DNA of 64,000 bases from Myxococcus sp046520405 (GCA_046520405.1 JBKGHI010000008.1:1-64000), one strand, 5' to 3'; shown: positions 29,228 through 38,499, counted from the stretch's first letter. Notes: a model not told the origin generated them from the letters alone. A program made the numbers and translations.

Positions 29228-30394
29228 TCACCCCGGAAGGGCGAGCACCACCACCGTCTTGTTGTGGAACTGCGGAACGCCACCCCCCATGGCCCCCACC
29301 TCGCCCAGGGTCAGACAGCCCACGAGCGGAGTGGTCTCCCCGAGCGCCCCCTGGACGCGTGAAAGCTCGTCCCGGATTTCCTCGCCCAGGATGGGGTAGC
29401 GCGAGAAACAATCGAACACGACCGCGCCGCCCAGCGCGCCAGAGGTTCCTTTCCGAGCCAGGGTGGCGGCACCCGCTGCCGCGTCCATCAGGTCCGCGCG
29501 CGCCCCCTCCATCACCCGGACCAGCGAGCCATCGGGAATCTCCGCGACGCAGCGGACCGACCCGTCGAGTCCGATGGAGATGGGGTCGCGAATCACGAAC
29601 TCTCCGTTGGCCTGGGGAATCCCCAGCGGGTGGGTCATCGCGAAGCGGGCGAAGCCCTGTTCGTCCAGCGCGTCGCCGCGGCTTGCAGCCGTACGCCGGT
29701 AGACCTCGAACGCGCTCTCGTAATCGAGCTCGATGGCGGTCGCGTCGCGGGCCTTCGTGACCTGGGTCGGTGGGCCGTAGGGATACCAGCCGTGCTGAAT
29801 CCCGACGCCCATCGGCTCCTGGGTGTCGATGGCAATCACCACCGCCTGGTCCCGGTAGGCCTGCCCATCCACGAACTCAGCCGTCATGGCGTGCCGGAGG
29901 TCGCCTCCCGCTCCGCCTCCCGCCCAGACGACGCTCGACCCCGCTTCCTGCTGCGCCCCGCGCACGACTTCCGTTGGATTCCCGCTCAGCGCGTCCGGGA
30001 AGAGGAGGAGCGCCCGGCGCCGCCCAGGCGGCTTGGGTGGCAGCGTCCCGACGGCCCGTGCCACCGCGTCGCGTCCGGCCGCTCTGGGGTCCTTGCTGAC
30101 GGGCCCACCGATGCCCGTCCCGACCTGCACGTCCATGCCCTGGAAGAGCGCGACGACCAGGCCCTGGAGCATCAGCTCGGTGCCGGCGAAGACCCCCGCC
30201 GCGCAGCAGCCAGCCCAGGGAAGGTCCCCGATTTCCCTCCCGAGCGCCGACGCCAGGTCCCCCGCGTCGTACTGGTCCGTGCAGAGGACCAGGGCGAAGG
30301 TGGGCGCGTCTGCTCCTCGCAGGGCCTCCGTGATTGCCTCCCGGGCAGCCGCTTCGCAATCGGGCGAGCTGCTCTTTCCAATCTGGATCCGCAT
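29228..30394 (-). CDS. FIST-domain sensory protein
   Basis: A 388-residue protein matching FIST N and C domains: ALVLCTDQYDAGDLASALGREIG and WAGCCAAGVFAGTELM early, and FSRYPILGEEIRDELSRVQGALGETTPLVGCLTLGEVG late. FIST proteins are ligand-binding sensors, thought to bind amino-acid-related compounds, and often act with histidine kinases or methylation systems. The downstream kinase supports that. The ATG at 30394 is chosen; the AGAGGG directly before it is unusually close. A GTG at 30415 is an alternative. No signal peptide or membrane span is seen. Confidence 0.85.
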   Translation of the reverse strand: MRIQIGKSSSPDCEAAAREAITEALRGADAPTFALVLCTDQYDAGDLASALGREIGDLPWAGCCAAGVFAGTELMLQGLVVALFQGMDVQVGTGIGGPVSKDPRAAGRDAVARAVGTLPPKPPGRRRALLLFPDALSGNPTEVVRGAQQEAGSSVVWAGGGAGGDLRHAMTAEFVDGQAYRDQAVVIAIDTQEPMGVGIQHGWYPYGPPTQVTKARDATAIELDYESAFEVYRRTAASRGDALDEQGFARFAMTHPLGIPQANGEFVIRDPISIGLDGSVRCVAEIPDGSLVRVMEGARADLMDAAAGAATLARKGTSGALGGAVVFDCFSRYPILGEEIRDELSRVQGALGETTPLVGCLTLGEVGAMGGGVPQFHNKTVVVLALPG

Positions 30395-30530
30395 CCCTCT
30401 GGAATCGATAGTCACGCGCGCAGAGGCGTGCAGGTGGAGGCGGCTTCGTTCGTTCCCGTTCGCAACGACCTGTTGAGTGGCCGGGCGGGGGGCTTCCTCC
30501 CTCCCTTGCCAGGACGGTAGCGTTGCCCGC

Positions 30531-31187
30531 ATGGCATCGGGCAACGTGTGGCTGCGACTCGGCGTGTTGGGTGGGCTCCTCGCGGGTTCCGCCTCGCTTG
30601 CGGCGGAGGTGGCGGACGCACCTCGGGCGGAGTCCGCTCCGCTGGCCTATGCGACGCCGTCCGTGCAGTGGCAGTTGCTGGCCGGGGGCCTGACGTCGCT
30701 CGACGGCTATGGCTCGCTGGGCTACCAGGGCGTGGTGATTGGCGCCGGCTGGGAGCTGCCCCGGCTGCGCTTCCGCTTCCAGTTCCTGGCGGGGCTGCCG
30801 GCGTACATGGAGGAATCCCGCACCGAGGTGAAGCTGGAGCAGTTCGCCCTGGGCCTCTGGTTGGACACGCCCGTGCTGCGCTCCGGCGCCTGGCGGTGGG
30901 GCGTGGGCGCGGGGGCGGGGCTCCTCGTCTTCGGCCGGACGTCGGAGGCCCTGGTGGGCGGCGTGGACGCCGCGGGCCCTCGGTACATGCCCGCGTTCAT
31001 GACCGGTCCGGACACCTCCCTGCGCTGGCGCTTCTCGCAGTACTTCGCCGTGGAAGGCTCGCTGGCCATGGACGTCGTCTTCGGCCGCCCCATTCTGGGC
31101 TTCGTGGACGCGCAAGGGTTCCAGCCATTCCGAGAGGGCTGGGCCGTCCGTCCCCGGTTGAACGTCACGATGGTGCTCTTCCCGTGA
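30531..31187 (+). CDS. Exported outer-membrane-type protein, unknown
   Basis: A 218-residue protein with a signal peptide (VWLRLGVLGGLLAGSASLAA). The mature part alternates hydrophobic and polar residues, with many aromatic strand-like segments (GVVIGAGWELPRLRFRFQFLAG, WGVGAGAGLLVFG, FFAVEG-type) and ends in a terminal strand PRLNVTMVLFP. This suggests a small outer-membrane beta-barrel. The family is not recognised. The ATG at 30531 is divergent from the FIST gene, with a 136-base shared promoter region. The next lipoprotein gene starts 13 bases after its stop. Confidence 0.65.
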   Translation: MASGNVWLRLGVLGGLLAGSASLAAEVADAPRAESAPLAYATPSVQWQLLAGGLTSLDGYGSLGYQGVVIGAGWELPRLRFRFQFLAGLPAYMEESRTEVKLEQFALGLWLDTPVLRSGAWRWGVGAGAGLLVFGRTSEALVGGVDAAGPRYMPAFMTGPDTSLRWRFSQYFAVEGSLAMDVVFGRPILGFVDAQGFQPFREGWAVRPRLNVTMVLFP

Positions 31188-31200
31188 GAGGTGAACGCCG

Positions 31201-31440
31201 ATGAAGCGGTTGCGCACGAGGCACCTGTTCGCTTTGGCACTGCTCGCCTGGGGCGGAGGCTGCGCCGTGGAGGACCCGGTCGCGAGGCTGCGGCTGGCGG
31301 ACAGCGGGACGGGCCCCTTGTCCACCGACGACGAGCTGGCGCTGGAGGCCTACGAGGCGTTCCTGGACTGCGAGCTGGCCGCGCGGGACCCCGATTCGGG
31401 CGTGAGCTGCGAGGACGCGGGGACGCCCGACGTGCGGTAG
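31201..31440 (+). CDS. Small lipoprotein
   Basis: A 79-residue predicted lipoprotein: MKRLRTRHLFALALLAWGGGC, with lipobox WGGGC. The mature part is about 58 residues, acidic (STDDELALEAYEAFLDCEL) with two further Cys. A GAGAGGTGAA ribosome site precedes the ATG. It probably forms an operon with the outer-membrane-type protein upstream. The family is unknown. Confidence 0.65.
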   Translation: MKRLRTRHLFALALLAWGGGCAVEDPVARLRLADSGTGPLSTDDELALEAYEAFLDCELAARDPDSGVSCEDAGTPDVR

Positions 31441-31580
31441 TCGAAAGGCGCAGGCTGTCCCACGAGGTGCCCCGCACGCGGAATCCGAAGGGCCCGCGTG
31501 GGAAAGAACTGGCGCGGTGACAACCGCGTGTCCATGTTGCGCGCGTCCATCCCACGCCGGTGAGGACCAGGAGGGTGCGC

Positions 31581-32059
31581 GTGTTCCAGCCAACCAGCCG
31601 CGACGCGCGGACCCATGATGGAAGCCGGCCCGTGTTGCTGTGGGAGCCCACGTCCACGCGGGCGCGCGGTGGCGCACCGCGTCCACCGGTCGGGAGCGCG
31701 GAGGCGCGGACCGTGGTGTTGGAGTTGCGCCCACGGCTGCGCCCGGCGGACGCCGAGGTGACGGTGGGCAGTGGTGCCGAGTGCGACATCGTCCTGGCCG
31801 AGTCCACGGTGTCCCGCCTGCATGCCCGCTTCCGTCGGGAGCCGCACACCGGGCTGTGGAGCGTGACGGACCTGGAGAGTGAGCGAGGGACCTACCAGGA
31901 CGGGGTGCTGATACTCCCCGGCGGCCCGCGCCGCTGCTGTGCCGTTCCCGGCTCACGCTGGGGAACGTGGAGCTCGTGTTCCTCCAGACATATGCCTACG
32001 AGCAGTCCGTGAGCGCGTCCTCGCGGGCGTCCCCGGTGAGCTTGACCCGCCGGAGGTGA
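31581..32059 (+). CDS. FHA-domain protein (frameshifted)
   Basis: A protein of about 160 residues made mostly of one FHA (phosphothreonine-binding) domain. Conserved parts are VTVGSGAECDIVL (the GR-like loop has GS), STVSRLHARF (the S-R-x-H core) and DLESERGTYQDG (the N/T-G-T-like loop). The frame breaks at about 31917-31921 (one base missing). The other frame supplies the last strand, RLTLGNVELVFLQTYAYE, and ends at 32057-32059. The GTG at 31581 has AGGAGG 6 bases upstream (31569-31574). FHA proteins bind Ser/Thr-kinase products; the partner kinase is unknown. The 3' end contains the promoter of the cobalamin locus. Confidence 0.7.
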
Positions 32060-32070
32060 CCTCCTACAAA
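32042..32070 (+). promoter_or_regulatory. Sigma70-like promoter for cobalamin operon 1
   Basis: TTGACC (32042-32047), a 17-base spacer, and TACAAA (32065-32070). It overlaps the end of the FHA gene. Transcription would begin near 32077, just before the riboswitch aptamer. Confidence 0.6.
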
Positions 32071-32079
32071 GGGCGCGCC

Positions 32080-32300
32080 CTTGGGTGCCCATGTCGGGCT
32101 TTCAAGAGGGAAGCCGGTGAGAGTCCGGCGCGGTCCCGCCACTGTGAACGGGCAGCCCTGAGGTCAGGGCCGGGGGCTTCGGCTTGTCGCCACTCCATCC
32201 GCGGCCATGCGCCGCGCCGGGGGAAGGCGGAAGCCCCCTTCTGGCATGACGCAGCGTGCGCCAGCCGCCAGAGTCCGTCAGCCAGGAGACCTGCCCAGGG
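32080..32300 (+). promoter_or_regulatory. Cobalamin riboswitch 1
   Basis: A long leader with the conserved cobalamin aptamer core: AGGGAAGCCGGTGAGAGTCC at 32106-32125, then GTCCCGCCACTGTGA. The B12 box, AGCCAGGAGACCTGCC, lies at 32280-32295. These match the RFN-independent B12-element consensus (GGGAA..GGTG..A.TCC, ..CCCGC.ACTGT, ..AGYCAGGARACCTGCC). It lies 70 bases before the btuB-like start. Known B12 riboswitches repress uptake genes when adenosylcobalamin is bound; repression of translation or premature termination is expected here. Confidence 0.93.
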
Positions 32301-32371
32301 GTGCGGCCGAGCCTTTCGTGGGCCCGGGCGGTTGGCCTTCTCTCTTCGATGGAGGGAGCGGAAGGCGGAGC

Positions 32372-34507
32372 ATGCGGTGGACCTTCCTCGCCGGGCCGGT
32401 CGTGTGCCTGGTGCTCAGCCTTCCACGTCCCGTTGGGGCGCGGCCTTCCGAGGCGGCGGCTCCGAGCGGGGGCTTGGATGCCGCGGAGGACGTGTCCGCT
32501 GCTTCGCCAGGCACGGACGGTCGTGCGCTGACGGAGGATGACTCCGCGCGTGAAGCCGCGTCTCAAGCTGGCGCCGACACCCCATCCGCCCCCGCGCGCA
32601 CCACGGTGGTCCGTGGCAGGACGCCCCCGCCGCCCGAGTCCCCGGAGCGGAGGGACCCGACGGGCGCCATCACCGTCATCGACGCGCGGGAGCGAGCGGG
32701 CGAGGCACGCGACACCGCGGAGTTGCTCGTGGGCTCAGTCGGGCTCGCGGTGCAGGACTCTGGAGGCTACGGCCAGAGCAAGAGCCTGGTGGTGCGCGGC
32801 GCGTCATCCAATGGTGTGCTCGTGTTCCTGGATGGCATTCCGCTCAACGGCGCGGGCGGCATGTCGGACCTGTCGCTCATCCCCTCCGCGCTGGTGGAGC
32901 GCTTCGAGGTGCTGCGAGGCGGCGCTGGCGCGCGCTATGGCTCGGGCGGCCTGGGCGGCGCCATCAACATCATCACCCGCGCGCCGGGGCCGGAGTTTCG
33001 CACCAGCGGCGAGGTGACCTACGGGAGTTGGAACACGGCACTGGGGCACGTGGCAGCCACGGGTCCGCTGCTGGGCGGACAGGCGCTGCTGCTGGTGCAC
33101 GCGGGCCGTTCGGATGGCGACTTCGCGTACGACGTGGACGAACTCCCCGCGGTGGACGGCAATCCCCAGGTCTCCGAGCGGCGTGCCCGCAACAACGCCC
33201 AGGGCGGTGGCGCGCTCTTGCGCTACCGGCGCCGGCTGTCGGGCGGCTCGCGAGTGGATGCGCTCGCGGAGCTGTCCCTGGAGGACCGCGCCATTCCCGG
33301 CACCGTGCAGAACCCCCAGTCCACCGGTGACCAGGAGCTGGGACGGCTGGCATTGGGGCTTCGCTGGTCGGGTGTGTTCGACGGGCTGGGGCAGGGCAGC
33401 GCGCGAGGCTTCTTCCGACGTGACGGGCTGGAGGTGACGGGCCTCATTCCGGGCGCGGGCGGCGCGCAGCGGCACTCGGTGGGCGGTGTGGAGCTGGAGG
33501 GCCGCAGGCCGCTGGGCGAGCACCAATCGCTCACCGTCACGGTGGCCACGTCGGGGGAGACCGTCACGCAAGCGCAGGACGCGCAGTCCGCCGCGTGGTG
33601 GCGCGCCAGCGTCATGGCCATGGACGAGGTGCGGCTCTTCGACGGCAGGTTGGACGTGGTGCCTTCGATGCGGCTGGAGCGGGTGGGGCCGTACTGGTTG
33701 CTGTCGCCGAAGCTGGGCGCCTCCGTCGAAATGGGCCGTGGCTTCGGGCTGCGCGCCAACGCCGGGCAGTCCCACCGCGCGCCGTCCTTCCTGGAGCTGT
33801 ACATCCGTCAGGGCACGTTGCTGCCCAACCCGGGACTGAAGCCGGAGCGAGCGCTCTACGCGGACGCGGCGCTCCTATGGCGCTCCGACACGGAAGACAG
33901 CGAGGACACCGCGCCGCGCTGGGGCTTCACGCTGGGCGGCTTCGCGGCGCTGTATGAGAACCTCATCGCCTATGAGCTGTACCCGCCGATGATGGCGCGT
34001 CCGTACAACTTCGACACCGCGCGCGTGTGGGGCCTGGAGCTGGAGGGCGAGGCGCGGCCCTTCTCGTGGCTCCTGGCCAGCACCGGCTACACGTATCTGC
34101 GGACGGAGAACCGGTACGGCGACCCACGCTTCTTCGGCAAGGACCTGCCGTACCGGCCCCGGCACAAGTGGGTGGGGCGGGTGCGCGCGGGGCCGGACTG
34201 GCTCAACGCGCGCGCCGAGGTGCTCTACCAGTCCGCGCAGCTCATCAACCGCACCGGCTCGCTCGACCTGCCGTCGCGCACGCTGGTGAGCGCGGGCGCG
34301 TCCAGCACCGTGCTGCGCGGTCCGGACATCACCCTCTCCGTCGAGCTGAAGAACCTCCTCGACGTCCGGACCTTCGACTTCACGGGCTTCCCGCTGCCGG
34401 GACGCGCCGTCTACGTGACGCTCGCGGTGGCGCTGGAGCCTGGCGCGTCACCGTCTTCCTCCTCCACTCGGGAGCCCCATGAATCGCCCGCGTCCCCTGT
34501 CCCCTGA
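32372..34507 (+). CDS. btuB: TonB-dependent outer-membrane receptor, BtuB-like
   Basis: A 711-residue outer-membrane receptor. A signal peptide (MRWTFLAGPVVCLVLSLPRPVGA) is followed by a Pro/Ala-rich linker of about 80 residues, a plug domain (TVIDARERAGEARDTAELLVG, VVRGASSNGVLVFLDGIPLNGAGG, EVLRGGAGARYGSGGLGGAINI), and a 22-strand-type barrel ending GFPLPGRAVYVTLAVAL. The C-terminal aromatic strand is not the very last residue: about 30 Ser/Pro-rich residues follow. The ATG at 32372 has GAAGGCGGAG upstream; the longer frame lies inside the riboswitch. The cobalamin riboswitch directly upstream and the BtuFC genes downstream support a B12 substrate. A siderophore receptor is less likely. Confidence 0.88.
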   Translation: MRWTFLAGPVVCLVLSLPRPVGARPSEAAAPSGGLDAAEDVSAASPGTDGRALTEDDSAREAASQAGADTPSAPARTTVVRGRTPPPPESPERRDPTGAITVIDARERAGEARDTAELLVGSVGLAVQDSGGYGQSKSLVVRGASSNGVLVFLDGIPLNGAGGMSDLSLIPSALVERFEVLRGGAGARYGSGGLGGAINIITRAPGPEFRTSGEVTYGSWNTALGHVAATGPLLGGQALLLVHAGRSDGDFAYDVDELPAVDGNPQVSERRARNNAQGGGALLRYRRRLSGGSRVDALAELSLEDRAIPGTVQNPQSTGDQELGRLALGLRWSGVFDGLGQGSARGFFRRDGLEVTGLIPGAGGAQRHSVGGVELEGRRPLGEHQSLTVTVATSGETVTQAQDAQSAAWWRASVMAMDEVRLFDGRLDVVPSMRLERVGPYWLLSPKLGASVEMGRGFGLRANAGQSHRAPSFLELYIRQGTLLPNPGLKPERALYADAALLWRSDTEDSEDTAPRWGFTLGGFAALYENLIAYELYPPMMARPYNFDTARVWGLELEGEARPFSWLLASTGYTYLRTENRYGDPRFFGKDLPYRPRHKWVGRVRAGPDWLNARAEVLYQSAQLINRTGSLDLPSRTLVSAGASSTVLRGPDITLSVELKNLLDVRTFDFTGFPLPGRAVYVTLAVALEPGASPSSSSTREPHESPASPVP

Positions 34508-36095
34508 GCCGTTCCTTCCAACCCTGCTGATGGCGGCGGTGGCGGCGCTGCTCCTCACCGGGTGCCCGGACGAGGGTGCGGTGTGCACCTCCGGCCTGGC
34601 CGTCTGTGGCGAAGCCTGTGTGGACCTGAGCGGGGACACCGCGAACTGTGGCGCCTGTGGCAACGCGTGCGGCGACGGGCAGTCCTGTCAGGACGGCGCC
34701 TGCGGATGCCGCCCGGGGACGGAGTCCTGCGGTGGCGCATGCGTGGCCACGGCGAGTGACGCGGCCCACTGCGGCGCCTGTGGCAACGCGTGCGCGGCCG
34801 GGCTCGTGTGCGAATCCGGTGCCTGTCGCGAGGCGTGCTCCGAAGGGCGCCAGCGGTGCGGGGACTCGTGCGTGGACGTGCGGGTGGACGAGGGCAACTG
34901 TGGCGTCTGCGGGAACATCTGCCCGGACGTGCAGGAGTGCCACCAGGGCCGGTGTGGCTATGACCTGGTCGCCGCCTGCTACACCAACGGGCAGCTCGTG
35001 GGCATCCAGGCGGAGACCCACCTGCTCGGGCCCCGGCGTCAGTTCGGCTCGGGAGTGCAGGCGCTCGCGGCCTGGGATGGCTACGTGCTCGCCGCGGATG
35101 CCACGTCCTCCAAGCTGCTCCAGGCGGCCAGTGGCGCGCTGGGGACGGTGGTGGAGGAGGACTCGCTGGGCGGCGTGGCGGGCTCACCCAACGACATCCT
35201 CGTGGACCCGCCTTATGTCTACGTCGTGGACTCGGTGAACAACACCTTGCAGGTGCTCAAGCGGGAGGGCCCCTCCCACGGCGGAGGGCTGGGCCTGCGC
35301 ACCGTGACGCAGCTGAACCTGGGGGCCAACACCAGTCCGCAGGCGCTCGCGAAGTGGGGCACCACACTGTACGTCCCCTTGTTCGGCACAGGCGGCTCCA
35401 TGTTCCAGTTCGGCAATGCCGTTGCCCGCGTGGACATCTCCAACCCCGAGCAGCCGCGCAAGGTGGACACGATTTCGCTCACCGGGCTGGACTTGAAGCC
35501 CTTCGATGGCGGCACGGTGCTGCCGCTGCCGTACTCCGCCGCGGCGACCTCGGCGGGCGTGTACGTGGCCCTCACCAACCTGAACCCGTACAACGGCTAC
35601 AAGCCCAACGGCCCGGGCATGCTCGCGAAAATCGACCCGGCGAGTGGCGCCGTGAGCGCCATCGACCTGGGCGCGGCGGACTGCCTCAACGCGGGGTACG
35701 TGGAGGCCGTGGGCGAGCAGCTCGTGGTGGCCTGTCTGGGCGAGGCCGAATACGACGAAGTCAACGGACACAGCGCCAGCGCGGTGCGCGCCTCCGGGCT
35801 GGTGCTGGTGAAGAACGACGTGCCCGTGTCGGCCTACGCGCTCAGGGCGGGGTGCGAGCCGGGCACGCCGGGATGCAACCTCTCCGTGGCCAGCCGCTTC
35901 GCGGTGGCGGAGGGCGCGGTGTACCTGGCGGACACGAACGCGGGCCGCGTGTTCGTGGTCGCGGTGGAGGATGGGCGGCTGGTGGAGCGCCGCGGCTCCT
36001 CGTCTCCCGATGCGCAGGGCCCCGCGCTGGAGGCGTGTCCCGTGGATTCACGCCGACCCGTGTCCAATGCCATTGACGTCACCGCCTTGCACTGA
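34479..36095 (+). CDS. Cys-rich surface lipoprotein with propeller-like domain (BtuG-like candidate)
   Basis: A 538-residue lipoprotein. The signal ends in lipobox LLTGC, Cys29. Residues 30-165 hold three or more Cys-rich repeats (GACGNACGDGQSC, GACGNACAAGLVC, GVCGNICPDVQEC) of the type common in myxobacterial lipoproteins. The remaining 370 residues have repeated strand units like YVYVVDSVNNTLQVL and AVYLADTNAGRVFVV, resembling a YncE/NHL-type beta-propeller. It overlaps the btuB-like gene by 29 bases and precedes btuF. In Bacteroides, the propeller lipoprotein BtuG caps BtuB and captures B12 with very high affinity; by position and fold this protein could play that role. The role is inferred; homology to BtuG is not shown. 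Confidence 0.75.
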   Translation: MNRPRPLSPEPFLPTLLMAAVAALLLTGCPDEGAVCTSGLAVCGEACVDLSGDTANCGACGNACGDGQSCQDGACGCRPGTESCGGACVATASDAAHCGACGNACAAGLVCESGACREACSEGRQRCGDSCVDVRVDEGNCGVCGNICPDVQECHQGRCGYDLVAACYTNGQLVGIQAETHLLGPRRQFGSGVQALAAWDGYVLAADATSSKLLQAASGALGTVVEEDSLGGVAGSPNDILVDPPYVYVVDSVNNTLQVLKREGPSHGGGLGLRTVTQLNLGANTSPQALAKWGTTLYVPLFGTGGSMFQFGNAVARVDISNPEQPRKVDTISLTGLDLKPFDGGTVLPLPYSAAATSAGVYVALTNLNPYNGYKPNGPGMLAKIDPASGAVSAIDLGAADCLNAGYVEAVGEQLVVACLGEAEYDEVNGHSASAVRASGLVLVKNDVPVSAYALRAGCEPGTPGCNLSVASRFAVAEGAVYLADTNAGRVFVVAVEDGRLVERRGSSSPDAQGPALEACPVDSRRPVSNAIDVTALH

Positions 36096-36108
36096 GGATG
36101 CGCACGCC

Positions 36109-37014
36109 ATGCCGATGAACATGATTCACACCTCGCGTTCGCGCTCCGGTGGGGGCGTCCTGCTCGCCACGGTGCTGTGCCTGCTGTCCATCACGGCGGG
36201 CGCGGCGGAGAAGGCGGCGGCGGGGCCCCGGACGCTGGGGCCGCCCGTGCCTTCCAAGGTGCGGCGCGTGGTGACGCTGGCGCCCTCGTTGTCGGAGATG
36301 GTGCTGGCCCTGGGGGCGGGGAGCACGCTGGTGGGGGTGTCCCGCTTCGACGACGCGAAGGAGGTGGCGAAGCTGCCGCGCGTGGGCGGCTTCACGGACC
36401 CCTCGGTCGAGGCGGTGATTGCGCTCAAGCCGGACCTCGTCCTGGTGCAGCCCGGGCCGGGCAACCAGCGTCCCGTGGAGAAGATGGCGGAGCTGGGCGT
36501 GCCCGTGCTGCTCCTTCCGCTGCACTCCGTGCCGGACGTGCTCGCGGCCATGCGCGCGGTGGGGAAGGCGCTGGGGCGGGACAAGGAGGCGGAGGCGGTG
36601 GTGGCCGGCATCGAGGCCACGCGCACGCGCATCCGGGAGGCGGCGAAGAAGCTGCCCGCGCCGCGCGTGCTGTTCGTCTACGGCTTCGAGCCGCTCGTGG
36701 TGGCGGGGCCCGGCTCCTTCGCCGACGAGCTGGTGCGCGACGCGGGCGGCATCAACGTGGCGGCGGACGCGGGCTCCGCGTACCCGGTGTATTCGGTGGA
36801 GCGCGCGGTCCGGGCCCGGGCCACCGTGGTGGTGGACGCCGCGGACGTGGACGTGGGCAAGGACAAGCTGCGCGCGCTGCCCGGCCTGTCCGGCGCGCGC
36901 TGGGTGGACGTGCCTTCCCTGGCGCTGCTCCAGCCGGGGCCCTCGCTGGGGCGCGGCCTGGAGGAACTCTTCCGTTTGCTGCATCCGGAAGGAACGGGTA
37001 AGGGCGCGCCGTGA
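36109..37014 (+). CDS. btuF: Cobalamin-type periplasmic binding protein, BtuF-like
   Basis: A 301-residue substrate-binding protein of the helical-backbone (Fe/B12) class. Signal peptide GGGVLLATVLCLLSITAGAA is followed by RRVVTLAPSLSEMVLALGAGSTLVGVSRF, the BtuF/FhuD-like first lobe. GGFTDPSVEAVIALKPDLVLV is the standard family block. The second lobe has AGGINVAADAGSAYPVYSVERAV. The ATG at 36109 is used; an ATG at 36115 is nearly equivalent. The stop overlaps the permease start in a GTGA. The riboswitch context favours cobalamin as substrate over iron-siderophores. Confidence 0.88.
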   Translation: MPMNMIHTSRSRSGGGVLLATVLCLLSITAGAAEKAAAGPRTLGPPVPSKVRRVVTLAPSLSEMVLALGAGSTLVGVSRFDDAKEVAKLPRVGGFTDPSVEAVIALKPDLVLVQPGPGNQRPVEKMAELGVPVLLLPLHSVPDVLAAMRAVGKALGRDKEAEAVVAGIEATRTRIREAAKKLPAPRVLFVYGFEPLVVAGPGSFADELVRDAGGINVAADAGSAYPVYSVERAVRARATVVVDAADVDVGKDKLRALPGLSGARWVDVPSLALLQPGPSLGRGLEELFRLLHPEGTGKGAP

Positions 37015-38095
37015 GCGAGCCCGCGACATCCCAGCGTGCACATGGCGGAGCGGGAGGTTTCCGGACCTCGCGCGCGGTGATGTGGTTCGGGGGCTTCCTC
37101 GTGCTGGCGGCGGCCAGTCTGGCCGTGGCGGTGCGCTTCGGTGAGCAGTCCATCTCCCTCACCGCCGCGCTGACGGACCCGTCCTCCACCGACGCCGTCA
37201 TCTTCTGGTCGCTGCGCCTGCCGCGCGCGCTGCTGGGAGGCATCGTGGGCGCGGGGCTGGCGGCCTCGGGCGCCACGCTCCAGGGGCTGTTGCGCAACCC
37301 GCTGGCCGACCGTTCGTGCTCGGGGTGTCCGGAGGCGCCGCGCTCGGCGCGACGCTGGCGCTCGCGGTGGGGCTGGCCACCGTGGGGGAAGTGGCGCCAG
37401 GCCTGGGCGGCGCTCTGACGCGCTTGTCCGCGCCCGCGCTCTTCTCCTTCCTGGGCGCGGGGGCCGCCATCCTCTTCGTCCTCTCCGCCAGCCGAGGGGC
37501 CGCGTCTCGCGCGCCGTACGCGGCCCTGCTCACGGGCGTGGTGTTCAACGCCTTCGCCTCCGCGGCCATCACCCTGGTGAAGACGCTGTCCGAGCCCGAC
37601 CGCCTGGGCGAAATCCTCTACTGGCTCGCGGGCGCGCTGGGCTACGAGCGCGGCGCCACGCTGGTGCTCTCCGCGCTCCTCCAGGCCGGCGCCATTGGCG
37701 TCATGTGGGGGCTCTCCGCACGGTTGAACCTCTTGTCGCTGGGGGACGATGACGCTGCGTCGCTGGGCGTACCGGTGGCGTCGACGCGCCGTTGGTTGCT
37801 GCTGGCCTCCAGCGCCAGCGTGGCGGGCGCGGTGGCGCTCACGGGGCTGATTGGCTTCGTGGGACTCATCGTGCCGCACCTGCTGCGACTGGCCATCGGG
37901 CCCGACCAGCGGCTGCTGGTGCCACTGTCGGCGCTGGGCGGCGCGGCCTTCCTCGTGTTGTCGGACCTGCTGGCGCGGCTGGCCTTCCCGCTCTTCGGCG
38001 CGGAGCCTCCCGTGGGCGTCGTCACCGCGCTGCTGGGCGGCCCGCTGTTCCTCGCGCTGCTCCGTCGGCGGGTGCGGCTGGGCGCGGCGAGCTGA
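37011..38095 (+). CDS. btuC: FecCD/BtuC-type ABC permease (frameshifted)
   Basis: An inner-membrane permease of about 361 residues with the expected 9-10 membrane helices. The first frame covers FLVLAAASLAVAVRFG through LPRALLGGIVGAGLAASGATLQGLLRNPLAD. The second resumes with FVLGVSGGAALGATLALAVG and runs through FVGLIVPHLLRL to the end. The break is at about 37311, where GACCCGTTC appears to have lost one C. The family motifs LRLPR, GATLQGLLRNPLADP and GFVGLIVPH are all present. It starts with GTG overlapping the btuF-like stop. The protein would form a dimer with the ATPase encoded at 47226. Confidence 0.87.
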
Positions 38096-38118
38096 GGGCG
38101 GCGCTTGCCGTCGAGTCA

Positions 38119-38147
38119 TTGACAATGGCCTGTCCCCGCCATATCCC
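38119..38147 (+). promoter_or_regulatory. Sigma70-like promoter for cobalamin operon 2
   Basis: TTGACA (38119-38124), a 17-base spacer and TATCCC (38142-38147), about 10 bases before the start of the second riboswitch. The -35 matches consensus exactly. It makes the downstream operon an independent B12-controlled unit, separate from the btuB-btuFC unit. Confidence 0.6.
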
Positions 38148-38156
38148 CGCCGACGT

Positions 38157-38345
38157 CCTCGGTGTCACCATGAAGCCACGGTGACTCAAGGGAACCCGGT
38201 GTGAATCCGGGACTGCCCCGCAGCGGTGAGCAGGAACGAACGCCGTCACGAGAAGCACTGGCCCTCATCGGGCTGGGAAGCGACGGCAAGTAGGTGGGTG
38301 CCCTGGGGCATCCGCGCCTGCGAGTCCGAAAACCTGCCGAAGACC
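38157..38345 (+). promoter_or_regulatory. Cobalamin riboswitch 2
   Basis: The core is AAGGGAACCCGGTGTGAATC at 38188-38207, then CGGGACTGCCCCGCAGCGGTGAGCAGG. The B12 box, GAGTCCGAAAACCTGCC, lies at 38322-38338. It is a second full B12 element, closer to the classical consensus than riboswitch 1. About 155 bases separate it from the ATG at 38500; that stretch is GC-rich and could hold the expression platform, but I could not assign an unambiguous terminator. Confidence 0.93.
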
Positions 38346-38499
38346 CGTGCCCCTGGCACGGACATCACCGAGGCCTCCGAGGGGAGGCGGCGGGGGCGGG
38401 TGCTGTCCGGCGCGAGCTGTCCGCCGGGGCTTTGCCTTCGGCCGTGTCCTCCTGGAAGCCCATTCGCCCGTGGGGGCGGAAGAGGGAGCGAGGACACCG

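Noticed and set aside
32080..32300. Open reading frames across the cobalamin riboswitches, including upstream extension of the btuB-like ORF
   Set aside because: The DNA carries the strongly conserved B12 aptamer core and B12 box. The in-frame extension is not protein-like and the receptor signal peptide starts at 32372.
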